A model generated the notes under the pieces. The model ran no database searches and was not told the DNA's origin. It saw only the letters and a list, made by a program, of their open reading frames with translations. A stretch of 64,000 nt of DNA from Loigolactobacillus coryniformis subsp. coryniformis KCTC 3167 = DSM 20001 (GTDB lineage Bacteria > Bacillota > Bacilli > Lactobacillales > Lactobacillaceae), in assembly GCF_002706425.1 (NCBI RefSeq), contig NZ_CP017713.1:186001-250000 (forward strand), read 5' to 3'. This document shows, in pieces, positions 52,288 through 60,886 of this stretch. The first letter of the stretch is position 1, and every line of letters begins with the position of its first letter. The position numbers and the translations under genes were made by a program.

Positions 52288-52980
52288 ATGACGAAAACTC
52301 GAGCCGAATTAAAGGCTGAGGCAAAAGCTTTATTGCGTGGTCATTGGGGCACCGCAATTTTACTAAATTTAATACCAAATATTTTGACGTTTATTTTGTG
52401 GTTTGTGATTGTTTGGACAGGTATGTTGCGGGATGATGTCAGTATATTGGCGTGGTTATTCCAAGTGTTAAGCCGAATCGTTGCGACTTTAGCGGCAGTG
52501 GGGGTTTCGCTGACGTACTTACGTTGGCTACGTGATCCACAGCGTAAAATTAGACCATTTCGGGATCCTTTTTTCACTTTTGACGCTGGCTGGTTTGTGC
52601 CGCTACTAGTTTTGGCGATTGGGATCTATGTTTATACCACGTTATGGTCGCTGCTGTTTCTAATTCCTGGAATCATCAAGGCCTTTGCTTACAGTCAAGC
52701 GTACCTTATTTATCAAGATGAGCGATTGGCCGGAAGCAAGCCGGCAACACCACTGGCAGCGATCACGCGCAGTCGCGAGTTAATGTATGGACATAAAATG
52801 GATTACTTTATTTTAATGCTGAGTTTCCTAGGCTGGGATATTTTGGGAGTACTCACCTTAGGTATTGGGTTCTTGTGGATCGCACCTTATCAGTCAGCAA
52901 CGTATGCGGCATTTTATAATGATTTGGTGCAGTTAAAGACACAAAAACAAACAGCTAATGATGAACAACCAACTGCATAA
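52288..52980 (+). CDS. DUF975 family membrane protein
   Basis: This 230-residue protein starts with the DUF975 signature (RAELKAEAKALLRGHWGTAILLNLIP) and has four to five membrane segments. It includes WFVPLLVLAIGIYVYTTLWSLLFLIPGIIKAFAYSQ and DYFILMLSFLGWDILGVLTLGIGFLWIAPY. GAGGAGCG precedes the ATG. Function is unknown in the whole family. Confidence 0.88.
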   Translation: MTKTRAELKAEAKALLRGHWGTAILLNLIPNILTFILWFVIVWTGMLRDDVSILAWLFQVLSRIVATLAAVGVSLTYLRWLRDPQRKIRPFRDPFFTFDAGWFVPLLVLAIGIYVYTTLWSLLFLIPGIIKAFAYSQAYLIYQDERLAGSKPATPLAAITRSRELMYGHKMDYFILMLSFLGWDILGVLTLGIGFLWIAPYQSATYAAFYNDLVQLKTQKQTANDEQPTA

Positions 52981-52997
52981 TCTGATATATCAAAAAG

Positions 52998-53043
52998 ACA
53001 CTAGTAAAATGACGATCTGTTGCCATTTACTAGTGCCTTTTTA
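52998..53043 (+). terminator. Terminator after DUF975 gene
   Basis: CACTAGTAAAATG pairs with CATTTACTAGTG, followed by a T-run. Confidence 0.85.
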
Positions 53044-53098
53044 TGTATATAAGTGACCGTGATAGTTACTAGCTAACAGGTCGCTTGAATCATATTGT

Positions 53099-53251
53099 TC
53101 AATGATTTTCTTTAGCATTGGGTTTCGCCGGTTCTTTGTTATGGAATAGTGATGAATTTTTGGATTGGCGGTTGATCCAGAGTACACTGGCTTGGCCAAG
53201 TAGAATAGGAGTGAGCAGGGCTACGACAATGATTCCAAGTGTTCTCAACAT
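53099..53251 (-). CDS. Small single-span membrane protein (50 residues)
   Basis: The peptide begins MLRTLGIIVVALLTPILLGQ, giving one membrane helix, and ends in a charged tail rich in Lys, Asn and Pro. The ATG at 53251 lies 9 bases after GGGAG; an in-frame ATG at 53260 is too close to it. It begins 19 bases downstream of the 85-residue gene's stop on the same strand. No family is recognised. Confidence 0.5.
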   Translation of the reverse strand: MLRTLGIIVVALLTPILLGQASVLWINRQSKNSSLFHNKEPAKPNAKENH

Positions 53252-53269
53252 AGCTAACATCTCCCTTCA

Positions 53270-53527
53270 CTAAACGGTCGCTGCACCTGGTACCATCCAA
53301 TCAAAGGACAGTAGTTGGTGGAAGTGGCGGCCCACAGGAATCCACAAGCCAGCGGACAATATGTTTTTAAGCGCGGCCCAGAATAACGGGTCCTCACGCT
53401 GTTTTTTGGAAGTCTTAATGGTTAAAAGCTCACCGTTTTCTGCCTTAGCGACGATCTGCGGATAGGTTACGCTGACTAATTGAGCAGTGATAATGTTGCA
53501 CATTTTTTTATCGTAATCAAGAATCAT
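53270..53527 (-). CDS. Uncharacterised 85-residue protein
   Basis: A small soluble protein (AQLVSVTYPQIVAKAENGELLTIKTSKKQ in the middle) with a weakly hydrophobic C-terminus. AAAGGGATG lies 8 bases before the ATG, supporting translation. It is probably cotranscribed with the 50-residue membrane protein downstream. I do not recognise the family. Confidence 0.55.
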   Translation of the reverse strand: MILDYDKKMCNIITAQLVSVTYPQIVAKAENGELLTIKTSKKQREDPLFWAALKNILSAGLWIPVGRHFHQLLSFDWMVPGAATV

Positions 53528-53746
53528 AATTGTTCATCCCTTTATTTAAATTGATCGTTTCTTAGTGAAAACCGCGAATAGCTGTTGCGTCTATTTTGTG
53601 GTAAAGTACGTCAAATTAAAACCTGACTTGCTTTAGTTGATAAATACAGTTTATCGACACTGGCTTAAAGTAACCCTAAAAAAGTGTGATCAATTTGTAG
53701 CGATTTGCTTAGAAAAGACTTAAGGGCTTAAGTAAAGATAAAGAAA

Positions 53747-53784
53747 AGCAGCCGTACCACCTGAGTTAGGGGGGCACGACTGCT
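53747..53784 (-). terminator. Terminator after thrC
   Basis: On the minus strand AGCAGTCGTGCC pairs with GGTACGGCTGCT (two G-U pairs) and is followed by a T-rich stretch. Confidence 0.8.
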
Positions 53785-53793
53785 CTAGTTTTG

Positions 53794-55290
53794 TTAAGCG
53801 TGTAATTTTAAGATATCGGCGATGATACTGCGCATTTGTTCTGGCGTGGTTTCACGTTTGTGTAAAACTGGTGCGCCAATCAATTCGCTGACTGCATTTG
53901 GTAGCGGTAAATTAATGAAATCGGCCAAGCGCTGATCGGCTAAAATACCGTCAGTAGATTCGCGCTCACCAGCTAAGGCAGCGAGCACGGTATTCGGAAA
54001 TTTAAACGGACTAGCAGTCGAAACGGTAACGGTCAATGTTTTGTCACCAGTTTCAGCACGATACTGGCGGGCAACGGCGGAAGCAACCGCTGTGTGTGGG
54101 TCGATCGTATATTGATTTTCCCGAAAAATCCGATTGATCTCTTTAGTGGTGGCAGCTTCGTCGGCATACCCGGCGTAAAAGTCATTGAGTTCAGCGCGCA
54201 TTGCTTCGTTGATCTCATAATGCCCACTGGTACTCAGTGTATCCATCAAACGCTTGGTTTCGCCACTATTATGGCCGGTCAGGCGGAACAATAACCGTTC
54301 TAAGTTGCTGGAGACTAAAATATCCATCGATGGTGATGAGGTGACATAAAATTCACGATTGCGGTTATAACTACCAGTATGGAAGAAGTCAGTCAAAACG
54401 TTATTGCGGTTAGAGGCACAGATCAGTTTATTAACTGGTAAGCCCAACAATTTTGCGTAGTAAGCTGCTAAAATATTACCAAAATTACCAGTTGGTACAC
54501 TGATATTGATCTTGTCGCCTAAGTTGATCGCCTTTTGATTCAATAACTGAGCGTAAGTATAAATATAATAAGCGATTTGTGGCACTAAGCGGCCGATATT
54601 GATCGAATTAGCTGATGAGAATTGATAATGATTGCGCGCCAATTCTTGACGGAACGCTTGATCATTGAAGATAGCTTTGACTTGCGTTTGCGCCTGGTCG
54701 AAATTACCGGTCAACGCAACTACCGCCGTGTTTTCACCAGTTTGCGTAATCATTTGTTGTTTCTGAATTGGGCTGACCCCATCACGTGGATAGAACACGA
54801 TGATTTTCGTTCCCGGAACATCCGCAAAGCCGGCCATCGCCGCTTTACCTGTGTCGCCGGAAGTTGCGGTAAGGATCACAATATCCTTATCGACGTGATT
54901 TTTCTTAGCAGCAGTGGTCATCAAGTAAGGCAGCAGCGATAACGCCATATCTTTAAAAGCAATGGTTGGCCCATGAAACAATTCTAGAAAATAGCCGTCC
55001 TGAGATTGGCGCAACGGCGCGATCGCCGGCGTGTCGAATTTTTTATCATAAGCTTGGTTGATACAATCGCGCAGCTCCTCTTCCGTAAAATCGCTGAAAA
55101 AAGCCTGCATGACAGTATAGGCAACTTCTTGATAAGAAGCGGTGCTTAATTTTGCAAAATCTAAGTTTAGTTGTGGCATTTCAACTGGGACGTAGAGGCC
55201 ACCATCAGGGGTGAGTCCTTGTAAAATTGCTTGCGAAGCAGTAACTGCTTTGGCGGCTGCATCCCGCGTACTACGATAAAGTGTTTCCAT
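53794..55290 (-). CDS. thrC: Threonine synthase
   Basis: This 498-residue pyridoxal-phosphate enzyme converts O-phosphohomoserine to threonine. Lys113 in HGPTIAFKDMA binds the cofactor, and TATSGDTGKAA and SVPTGNFGNILAAY-type motifs bind phosphate and substrate. The N-terminal STRDAAAKAVTASQAILQGLTPDGGLYVP is typical of the long form. The ATG at 55290 follows TAGGAG by 8 bases. It is monocistronic, without homoserine genes nearby. Confidence 0.95.
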   Translation of the reverse strand: METLYRSTRDAAAKAVTASQAILQGLTPDGGLYVPVEMPQLNLDFAKLSTASYQEVAYTVMQAFFSDFTEEELRDCINQAYDKKFDTPAIAPLRQSQDGYFLELFHGPTIAFKDMALSLLPYLMTTAAKKNHVDKDIVILTATSGDTGKAAMAGFADVPGTKIIVFYPRDGVSPIQKQQMITQTGENTAVVALTGNFDQAQTQVKAIFNDQAFRQELARNHYQFSSANSINIGRLVPQIAYYIYTYAQLLNQKAINLGDKINISVPTGNFGNILAAYYAKLLGLPVNKLICASNRNNVLTDFFHTGSYNRNREFYVTSSPSMDILVSSNLERLLFRLTGHNSGETKRLMDTLSTSGHYEINEAMRAELNDFYAGYADEAATTKEINRIFRENQYTIDPHTAVASAVARQYRAETGDKTLTVTVSTASPFKFPNTVLAALAGERESTDGILADQRLADFINLPLPNAVSELIGAPVLHKRETTPEQMRSIIADILKLHA

Positions 55291-55300
55291 ATTCAATTCT

Positions 55301-55331
55301 CCTATTTCACAATTAAGGTTAATTTATTAGC
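55301..55331. repeat. 31-bp direct repeat, copy A
   Basis: The segment beginning CCTATTTCACAATTAA and ending GTTAATTTATTAGC recurs at 55585-55615 with a single mismatch, 284 bases away. Copy A overlaps the thrC leader. Confidence 0.8.
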
Positions 55332-55584
55332 CAAATACACTAATAAATTTTAGATGTTACACTGTTACTCGTTTTTAAATATATTGTTTGGCAGATATTC
55401 ATTATTAGAACTTATTTGCTAAACAGTTTTGACTTCCCGATGTCGATTAGACTACGCCAAAATACGGCAAGTCTAAGTCGCATGCGGTGACCATTCTTGT
55501 GGCAAAGATTAAGGAGCGTAGTTGCACAGTCCGCAACTGCGTTTCCTCAACTCAACCCGTTTCGGTCACCGCAAGAAACATGGC
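55332..55584. other. Palindrome-rich segment between the 31-bp repeats
   Basis: GCGGTGACC (about 55485) pairs with GGTCACCGC (about 55572), enclosing an AGTTGC/GCAACT stem. GACCATTCTTG(T/G)GGCAAA here recurs at 9817-9835, as does a CCG(C/T)AAGAAACAT. No gene is seen. It may be an inserted non-coding repeat. Confidence 0.5.
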
Positions 55585-55615
55585 CCTATTTCACAATTAA
55601 AGTTAATTTATTAGC
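55585..55615. repeat. 31-bp direct repeat, copy B
   Basis: This is the second copy of the 55301-55331 repeat, with one base changed. Confidence 0.8.
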
Positions 55616-55820
55616 TAGGCAATGATGTCTGTGCCCGACGTTGATGATTCATTAGTTGTTTTTTGATTGCTTTAATGTAAAGTTATTCAAGCGCTACCCA
55701 AATCATACCATATTGCTGGGTACTTTTTTCACTCCAGTGTATAACTTTTATGCATTTGAAATATTTAGCATATCATGAGTAGGTGATGAGTTAAAGATGA
55801 AAATTAAATTAAAATTAGTG

Positions 55821-55849
55821 TTGACATTAAAAAAATAAATTGTTAGGAT
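55821..55849 (+). promoter_or_regulatory. leu operon promoter
   Basis: TTGACA (55821-55826), a 17-base spacer and TAGGAT (55844-55849) form a good sigma-A promoter upstream of the leader peptide. Confidence 0.75.
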
Positions 55850-55909
55850 AAGGACATCAAATCAAGCAAATCAATTTACTAAAAACAATTTGAAAGGGAG
55901 TTGATCGTT

Positions 55910-55969
55910 ATGACGAAACAATTAAATAATCAATCGAACAACTCCTTATTCTTTGCCCTCCTCCTCTAG
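55910..55969 (+). CDS. Leucine leader peptide LeuL
   Basis: The 19-residue peptide MTKQLNNQSNNSLFFALLL ends with three CTC leucine codons before TAG and has two more leucines as TTA. GAAAGGGAG lies 9 bases before the ATG. Ribosome stalling at the CTC triplet when leucyl-tRNA is scarce would alter folding of the downstream RNA and prevent termination before leuA. Confidence 0.85.
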   Translation: MTKQLNNQSNNSLFFALLL

Positions 55970-55972
55970 ACA

Positions 55973-56089
55973 GGACTCTACACATATAAGTGTTGAGTCC
56001 TATTCGTTTTAGAGAAGTAGGGCTCAACGCAAGGCAGCAATTTAGCTTAGCACCCTATTTCTTAACCGAGATAGGGTGCTAATTTTTTT
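55973..56089 (+). promoter_or_regulatory. leu operon transcription attenuator
   Basis: AGGACTCTACAC pairs with GTGTTGAGTCCT (pause hairpin). GTTGAGTCCTA can instead pair with TAGGGCTCAAC at about 56029-56039. The terminator stem TTAGCACCCTAT/ATAGGGTGCTAA (56047-56082) is followed by seven T. TAGGG in the middle segment can also pair with the CCCTA of the terminator, so alternative folds exist. Confidence 0.8.
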
Positions 56090-56096
56090 GCTGAGA

Positions 56097-56208
56097 GTGT
56101 TTGAAAAAGCGCTTAGCTTCTGAGCACTAGTTTAGTAAGACAATAAGCAGCACGCAGTGATGCGTTTGACTTACGTAGCTAGGCGCAGGAAGCTGCTTTT
56201 TCAAACAC
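56097..56208. repeat. Dispersed palindromic element, copy 4, between attenuator and leuA
   Basis: The ends GTGTTTGAAAAAGC and GCTTTTTCAAACAC match perfectly over 14 bp. The inside carries the family words GCTTAGCTTCTGAGC and TAGCTAGGCG. It lies 40 bases upstream of the leuA start. Confidence 0.75.
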
Positions 56209-56247
56209 GTTTATGAAATCAAACCTAAAATGAGGAGCGTATTAAAA

Positions 56248-57414
56248 ATGAAAAAAATTCAATTCTTCGACACAACCTTACGTGATGGTGAACAGACGAT
56301 CGGCGTTAATTTTAGTATTGAACAAAAAGTAACGATTGCAAAACAATTAGAAAAGTGGGGCGTTGATGTTATTGAAGCAGGCTTCCCGATTGCTTCACCG
56401 GAAGATTTTGCGGCGTGTAAAGCTGTTTCCGAAGCGGTGACCCACACAATGATCACTGGTTTGGCGCGTTGTAAAAAGGCTGATATCGATGCCTGCGTTC
56501 AAGCGACGAAAAATGCGCGGATCAAACAGATCCACGTTTTTATCGCTACTAGCCCGATCCATCGTGAAGATAAGCTACATATGACCAAGGAAGAAGTCAT
56601 CGCCAGTATTACTGAACATGTGACTTATGCTAAAAAGTTTTTCGATATCGTTCAATTTTCACCAGAAGATGCGACACGAACAGAGCTTGACTTCTTAGCG
56701 GAAGCAGTTCAGACCGCAATCGATGCTGGCGCTACCGTGATCAACATTCCCGATACGGTTGGTTACACTAACCCGGCTGAATTTGCGCATTTATTCCAGT
56801 ATTTACGCCAGCATATCAGTAACTTTGACGACATTACATTTTCCTCCCATTGCCACAATGATTTAGGGATGGCCACTGCAAATACATTAGCCGCTATCGA
56901 AAATGGGGCGACGCGGGTTGAAGGGACCGTCAATGGTATTGGCGAACACGCTGGCAACGTTGCGTTAGAACAAGTAGCAGCCAACTTTTACGTACGCCAC
57001 GATTATTACCAATGCGAAGATAATATCAAGCTAGAATACACCAAAGAAACCAGTGAAATGGTCAGCCGCTTCTCTGATATGGCGGTGGCTAACAACCAGC
57101 CCGTTACCGGCGTCAACTGCTTTGCAATCGAATCCGGCATTCACCAAGATGGCTTCTTGAAGAACCCACAGACTTACGAAATTTTGACACCAGAAACTGT
57201 TGGCATGCCAGCAACGGCTTTACCATTAGGCAAGTTATCTGGCAGCCACGCGGTGATGGATAAATTAAATCACATCGGCTACAACGTTGACCGTGGCGAT
57301 ATGCGGATCCTTTTTCCACGCTTCAAAGCAATCGCTGATCAAACCAAGTTAGTTTCCGACGCAGAATTACATGAAATGATGCAAGAATATAAAAAGGACG
57401 TGATCTCGGCATGA
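56248..57414 (+). CDS. leuA: 2-isopropylmalate synthase, short form without regulatory domain
   Basis: This 388-residue enzyme condenses acetyl-CoA with 2-oxoisovalerate. The TIM-barrel motifs are intact: [57 protein letters not shown] and [14 protein letters not shown]. Usual LeuA proteins have about 510 residues; the C-terminal leucine-binding domain is missing here, and the gene overlaps leuB directly. Loss of feedback inhibition is inferred. The ATG at 56248 follows GAGGAGCG. The operon context excludes homocitrate synthase. Confidence 0.88.
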   Translation: MKKIQFFDTTLRDGEQTIGVNFSIEQKVTIAKQLEKWGVDVIEAGFPIASPEDFAACKAVSEAVTHTMITGLARCKKADIDACVQATKNARIKQIHVFIATSPIHREDKLHMTKEEVIASITEHVTYAKKFFDIVQFSPEDATRTELDFLAEAVQTAIDAGATVINIPDTVGYTNPAEFAHLFQYLRQHISNFDDITFSSHCHNDLGMATANTLAAIENGATRVEGTVNGIGEHAGNVALEQVAANFYVRHDYYQCEDNIKLEYTKETSEMVSRFSDMAVANNQPVTGVNCFAIESGIHQDGFLKNPQTYEILTPETVGMPATALPLGKLSGSHAVMDKLNHIGYNVDRGDMRILFPRFKAIADQTKLVSDAELHEMMQEYKKDVISA

Positions 57415-58472
57415 GCGCAACAATTGCAGTATTACCTGGTGACTATATTGGACCAGAAATTATGCAGGCTGGCTTAGCAGTATTAAAAGCCGCTGCTGCA
57501 GCAACGAATTTTGACTATCAGCTAAAAACTTATCCGTTTGGTGGTGCTGCAATCGACGCAACTGGCGAACCGCTGCCGGCAGCGACATTAAAGGGTGCGC
57601 AGGCCGCCGATGCCATTTTACTGGCCGCAATTGGCGGGCCAAAATGGGATAACGCGACGCAACGACCTGAAGCTGGGTTATTGGCGATCCGTAAGGCATT
57701 AGGCTTATTCGCCAATATCCGGCCCACCCAGGTATTACCTGCCTTAGTGCCGCGTTCACCATTAAAGGCCGACATTGTCAGCGGCACCGATTTTGTGATC
57801 GTACGCGAGCTGACTAGTGGCATTTATTTCGGCGAACCGCGTGAATTAGCTGCCGATCACGCTATTGATACCATGGTCTATCAAGCCAGTGAAATCGAGC
57901 GTATCCTCCGTGCGGGCTTTGAATTAGCCCAAACACGGCGCAATCACGTCACCGTCGTTGATAAGGCTAACGTTTTAGCGACTAGCAAGCTGTGGCGCCA
58001 AATTGCCGCACAAGTTGCACCCGATTATCCAACTGTAACCGTCGATTACGAGTACGTTGATGCTGCCGCAATGAAAATTTTGCAGCAGCCGACCCATTTT
58101 GATGTGATCATCACTGAAAATTTATTTGGCGATATTCTGAGTGACGAAGCGGCAACAATTACCGGTTCGCTGGGGACGATTCCATCAGAAAGCCGTGGTA
58201 TCAGCGGTCCAAGTCTATACGAACCGATTCATGGTTCCGCACCAGATATCGCCGGTACTGGCAAAGCCGATCCGCTATCCATGATCAACTCGATCATGTT
58301 AATGTTGCGCAACAGTTTTCAAGCCAATGCGACTGCCGACAAAATTGCCCAAGCCGTGGCGGCAACCTTAGCAGCGGGAATCATGACGCCAGATCTAGGC
58401 GGCACTGCCACCACAACGTCAATGACCAACGCAATTATTGAACAAATTACAACGAAAGAAGCGATGTACTAA
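57411..58472 (+). CDS. leuB: 3-isopropylmalate dehydrogenase
   Basis: This 353-residue NAD-dependent enzyme oxidatively decarboxylates 3-isopropylmalate. Motifs are [15 protein letters not shown] (with Tyr where Gly is more usual), [42 protein letters not shown] and [18 protein letters not shown]. It overlaps leuA by 4 bases and touches leuC. Confidence 0.95.
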   Translation: MSATIAVLPGDYIGPEIMQAGLAVLKAAAAATNFDYQLKTYPFGGAAIDATGEPLPAATLKGAQAADAILLAAIGGPKWDNATQRPEAGLLAIRKALGLFANIRPTQVLPALVPRSPLKADIVSGTDFVIVRELTSGIYFGEPRELAADHAIDTMVYQASEIERILRAGFELAQTRRNHVTVVDKANVLATSKLWRQIAAQVAPDYPTVTVDYEYVDAAAMKILQQPTHFDVIITENLFGDILSDEAATITGSLGTIPSESRGISGPSLYEPIHGSAPDIAGTGKADPLSMINSIMLMLRNSFQANATADKIAQAVAATLAAGIMTPDLGGTATTTSMTNAIIEQITTKEAMY

Positions 58473-59845
58473 TGGCACAAACAATGTTTGATAAAATTTG
58501 GGATAAACATGTGATTACGGGAGAAGCGGGCCAACCGCAACTAATCTATGTTGATCTACACCTTGTGCACGAAGTAACATCGCCTCAGGCTTTTGAAGGT
58601 CTACGGGAAAATAATCGAACCGTGCGGCGTCCTGAGCGAACTTTCGCCACGATGGACCACAACGTACCGACCGAAGATATTTTCAACGTTAAAGATGTGA
58701 TCTCCCGCAAGCAAATGGATACCCTAAGAAAAAATTGTGAAGAATTTGGCGTTCGGTTAGCGGCGTTAGGTGACCGGCAGCAGGGGATCATTCATGCGAT
58801 CAGTCCGCAATTAGGGCTGACACAGCCAGGACAAGTTGTGGTTTGTGGTGATTCACATACCTCGACACACGGTGCCTTCGGTTCGATTGCCTTTGGTATT
58901 GGTACTTCTGAAGTTGAACACGTTTTTGCCACCCAAACGATTTGGCAATCCAAGCCTAAAACGATGGGCATTCACGTTACTGGTAAATTACCACAAGGCG
59001 TTTACGCTAAAGATCTGATCATGGCATTGATCGCACAAAACGGTGTCGATTTTGGGACTGGCTACGCGATCGAATTTTATGGTGACACGATCGACCGTAT
59101 GTCGATGGAAGAGCGCATGACTATCTGCAACATGGTGATCGAAGGTGGCGCTAAATCAGGCATCATCAAGCCAGATCAAACCACGTTCAATTACGTTGCC
59201 GGCCGCGAATACGCGCCGCAAGATATGGCCGCCGCTAGCGAATATTGGTCACAATTTTACACTGATGATGAAAGTGCCTTTGATAAACAATATGATTTTG
59301 ATGCTACCCAATTGGCGCCATACGTTTCCTGGGGCACGAATCCAGGAATGGCGGTGCCAATCGATCAGCCATTCCCCGAACCAGTGGATATCAATATGCA
59401 AAAAGCTTACGACTATGAAGGATTGAAACCAAATGGCCAAGCCCGTGATATTGATCTAGGCTTTGTCTTCATCGGTTCCTGTACCAATGGTCGTTTATCC
59501 GACTTGGAGATCGCCGCTAACATTATGCGCGGTCGGAAAATCGCACCGAACGTGACTGCGTTAGTTGTCCCCGCATCACGCGCGATTCGCGATGAAGCCG
59601 AACGCCGCGGCTATGCTAAAATTTTCCAAGATGCTGGCTGCGAATGGCGTGAACCCGGCTGCTCCGCTTGTTTAGGTATGAACCCTGACCAAGTGCCCGC
59701 TGGTGTGCACTGTGCCTCAACGTCTAATCGTAACTTCGAAGGTCGCCAAGGTGCTGGCTCAATGACGCATTTAGCCAGTCCAGCAATGGTCGCCGCTGCG
59801 GCGATCCACGGCCACTTTATCGATATCCGTAGCGAAGCGATTTAG
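58472..59845 (+). CDS. leuC: 3-isopropylmalate dehydratase large subunit
   Basis: This 457-residue aconitase-family subunit isomerises isopropylmalate with LeuD. The 4Fe-4S ligands lie in IGSCTNGR and [11 protein letters not shown]. The start overlaps the leuB stop (TAATG). [27 protein letters not shown] is conserved. Confidence 0.96.
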   Translation: MAQTMFDKIWDKHVITGEAGQPQLIYVDLHLVHEVTSPQAFEGLRENNRTVRRPERTFATMDHNVPTEDIFNVKDVISRKQMDTLRKNCEEFGVRLAALGDRQQGIIHAISPQLGLTQPGQVVVCGDSHTSTHGAFGSIAFGIGTSEVEHVFATQTIWQSKPKTMGIHVTGKLPQGVYAKDLIMALIAQNGVDFGTGYAIEFYGDTIDRMSMEERMTICNMVIEGGAKSGIIKPDQTTFNYVAGREYAPQDMAAASEYWSQFYTDDESAFDKQYDFDATQLAPYVSWGTNPGMAVPIDQPFPEPVDINMQKAYDYEGLKPNGQARDIDLGFVFIGSCTNGRLSDLEIAANIMRGRKIAPNVTALVVPASRAIRDEAERRGYAKIFQDAGCEWREPGCSACLGMNPDQVPAGVHCASTSNRNFEGRQGAGSMTHLASPAMVAAAAIHGHFIDIRSEAI

Positions 59846-59867
59846 TTGGTATTGATTTATTTGAAAC

Positions 59868-59979
59868 GTGGTAAAAAGGGCAGATTATTGCGTATAGCTA
59901 CGCTAGTCAAACGAGTCACTTCGTGTCTCTTATTGCCTAGCTAGGCTATACTCCATAATCTAGGCGCCTTTTTTACCAC
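59868..59979. repeat. Dispersed palindromic element, copy 5, between leuC and leuD
   Basis: GTGGTAAAAAGGGC pairs with GCGCCTTTTTTACCAC. An inner AGATTAT...GTATAGC/GCTATAC...ATAATCT stem and the core TAGCTAGGC follow the family pattern. It ends near the leuD ribosome site. Confidence 0.7.
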
Positions 59980-60001
59980 TCTAATGAAGGGTGGCATTAT
60001 T

Positions 60002-60589
60002 ATGGAAGCAATCAAAATCGAAACAGGTAAAAGTGTTGCCTTAATGCGCAACGATATTGATACAGATCAGATCATTCCTAAGCAATTTCTGAAAAACATT
60101 TTAAAAACGGGTTACGGTATCCATGCTTTTTATGATTGGCGTTATTTAAAGGAAAGTGGTCGACCAAATCCCGATTTTATTCTGAATAAGCCAAGTTCTA
60201 AAGGGGCTACGATCCTAGTGACCGGTAATAACTTTGGCTGCGGCTCGTCGCGTGAGCATGCGGCTTGGGCAATCAAAGACTGGGGCTTCAAGGTGATCAT
60301 CGCTGGTGGTTACAGCGATATTTTCTACATGAACTGTACGAAGAATGGACTATTACCAATTGTGTTACCACAAGCAGCGCGTGATATTCTAGCCAAAGCA
60401 ACGCCTGAAGAAACGATCACCGTTGATTTAGAGCATCAAAAGGTGAAATACAACGATCACGAATTTGCCTTTGATATCAATCCAACGTGGAAAGAAAAAT
60501 TCATCAACGGAATCGATGATATTGATCTGACTATGAGCCATGAACAAGAGATTGAAGCTTTTGAAGCACAGATCCCTAGTTTTGGGTAA
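60002..60589 (+). CDS. leuD: 3-isopropylmalate dehydratase small subunit
   Basis: This 195-residue swivel-domain subunit completes the LeuCD dehydratase ([38 protein letters not shown]). The ATG at 60002 follows GAAGGGTGG; a longer in-frame start at 59984 is less likely. It is separated from leuC by a palindromic repeat rather than by overlap. Confidence 0.95.
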   Translation: MEAIKIETGKSVALMRNDIDTDQIIPKQFLKNILKTGYGIHAFYDWRYLKESGRPNPDFILNKPSSKGATILVTGNNFGCGSSREHAAWAIKDWGFKVIIAGGYSDIFYMNCTKNGLLPIVLPQAARDILAKATPEETITVDLEHQKVKYNDHEFAFDINPTWKEKFINGIDDIDLTMSHEQEIEAFEAQIPSFG

Positions 60590-60590
60590 A

Positions 60591-60697
60591 GTGTGTCGCA
60601 AACGGCAATTAGCTTTTGAGCATAGCCTAGATTTAAGATACACGTAGTGGTTCGTTGATAATCGTAGCTAGGTGGAAAAAGTTGCCTTTTTAGACAC
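60591..60697. repeat. Dispersed palindromic element, copy 6, after leuD
   Basis: GTGTGTCGCAAACGGCAATTAGC pairs with GTTGCCTTTTTAGACAC, and the family words TTAGCTTTTGAGCA and TAGCTAGG are present. It lies 2 bases after the leuD stop. Confidence 0.6.
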
Positions 60698-60737
60698 GTT
60701 TGATCTGAATATTGATGAGATAAGTACTAACAAAAAG

Positions 60738-60773
60738 CGGCGCTGAGACGATGACTCGGTGCCGTTTATTTTT
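60738..60773 (+). terminator. Terminator of the leu operon
   Basis: CGGCGCTGAG pairs with CTCGGTGCCG and is followed by a T-rich run. Confidence 0.88.
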
Positions 60774-60886
60774 AAAAATTTAGCATATGCGATGTTTGGC
60801 AAAGCTTGTTAGCTTATTTTTTGCCGCTAATTTAGCGTAAACGTAGCTAGTGCTCAAAATCTGAATAACTCTAGGAGGAACAGCAA

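Noticed and set aside
53741-53787. T-box-like word (AGGTGGTACGGC on the minus strand) after thrC
   Set aside because: It is the 3' arm of a terminator directly after thrC, with no space for stem I or a specifier loop upstream.
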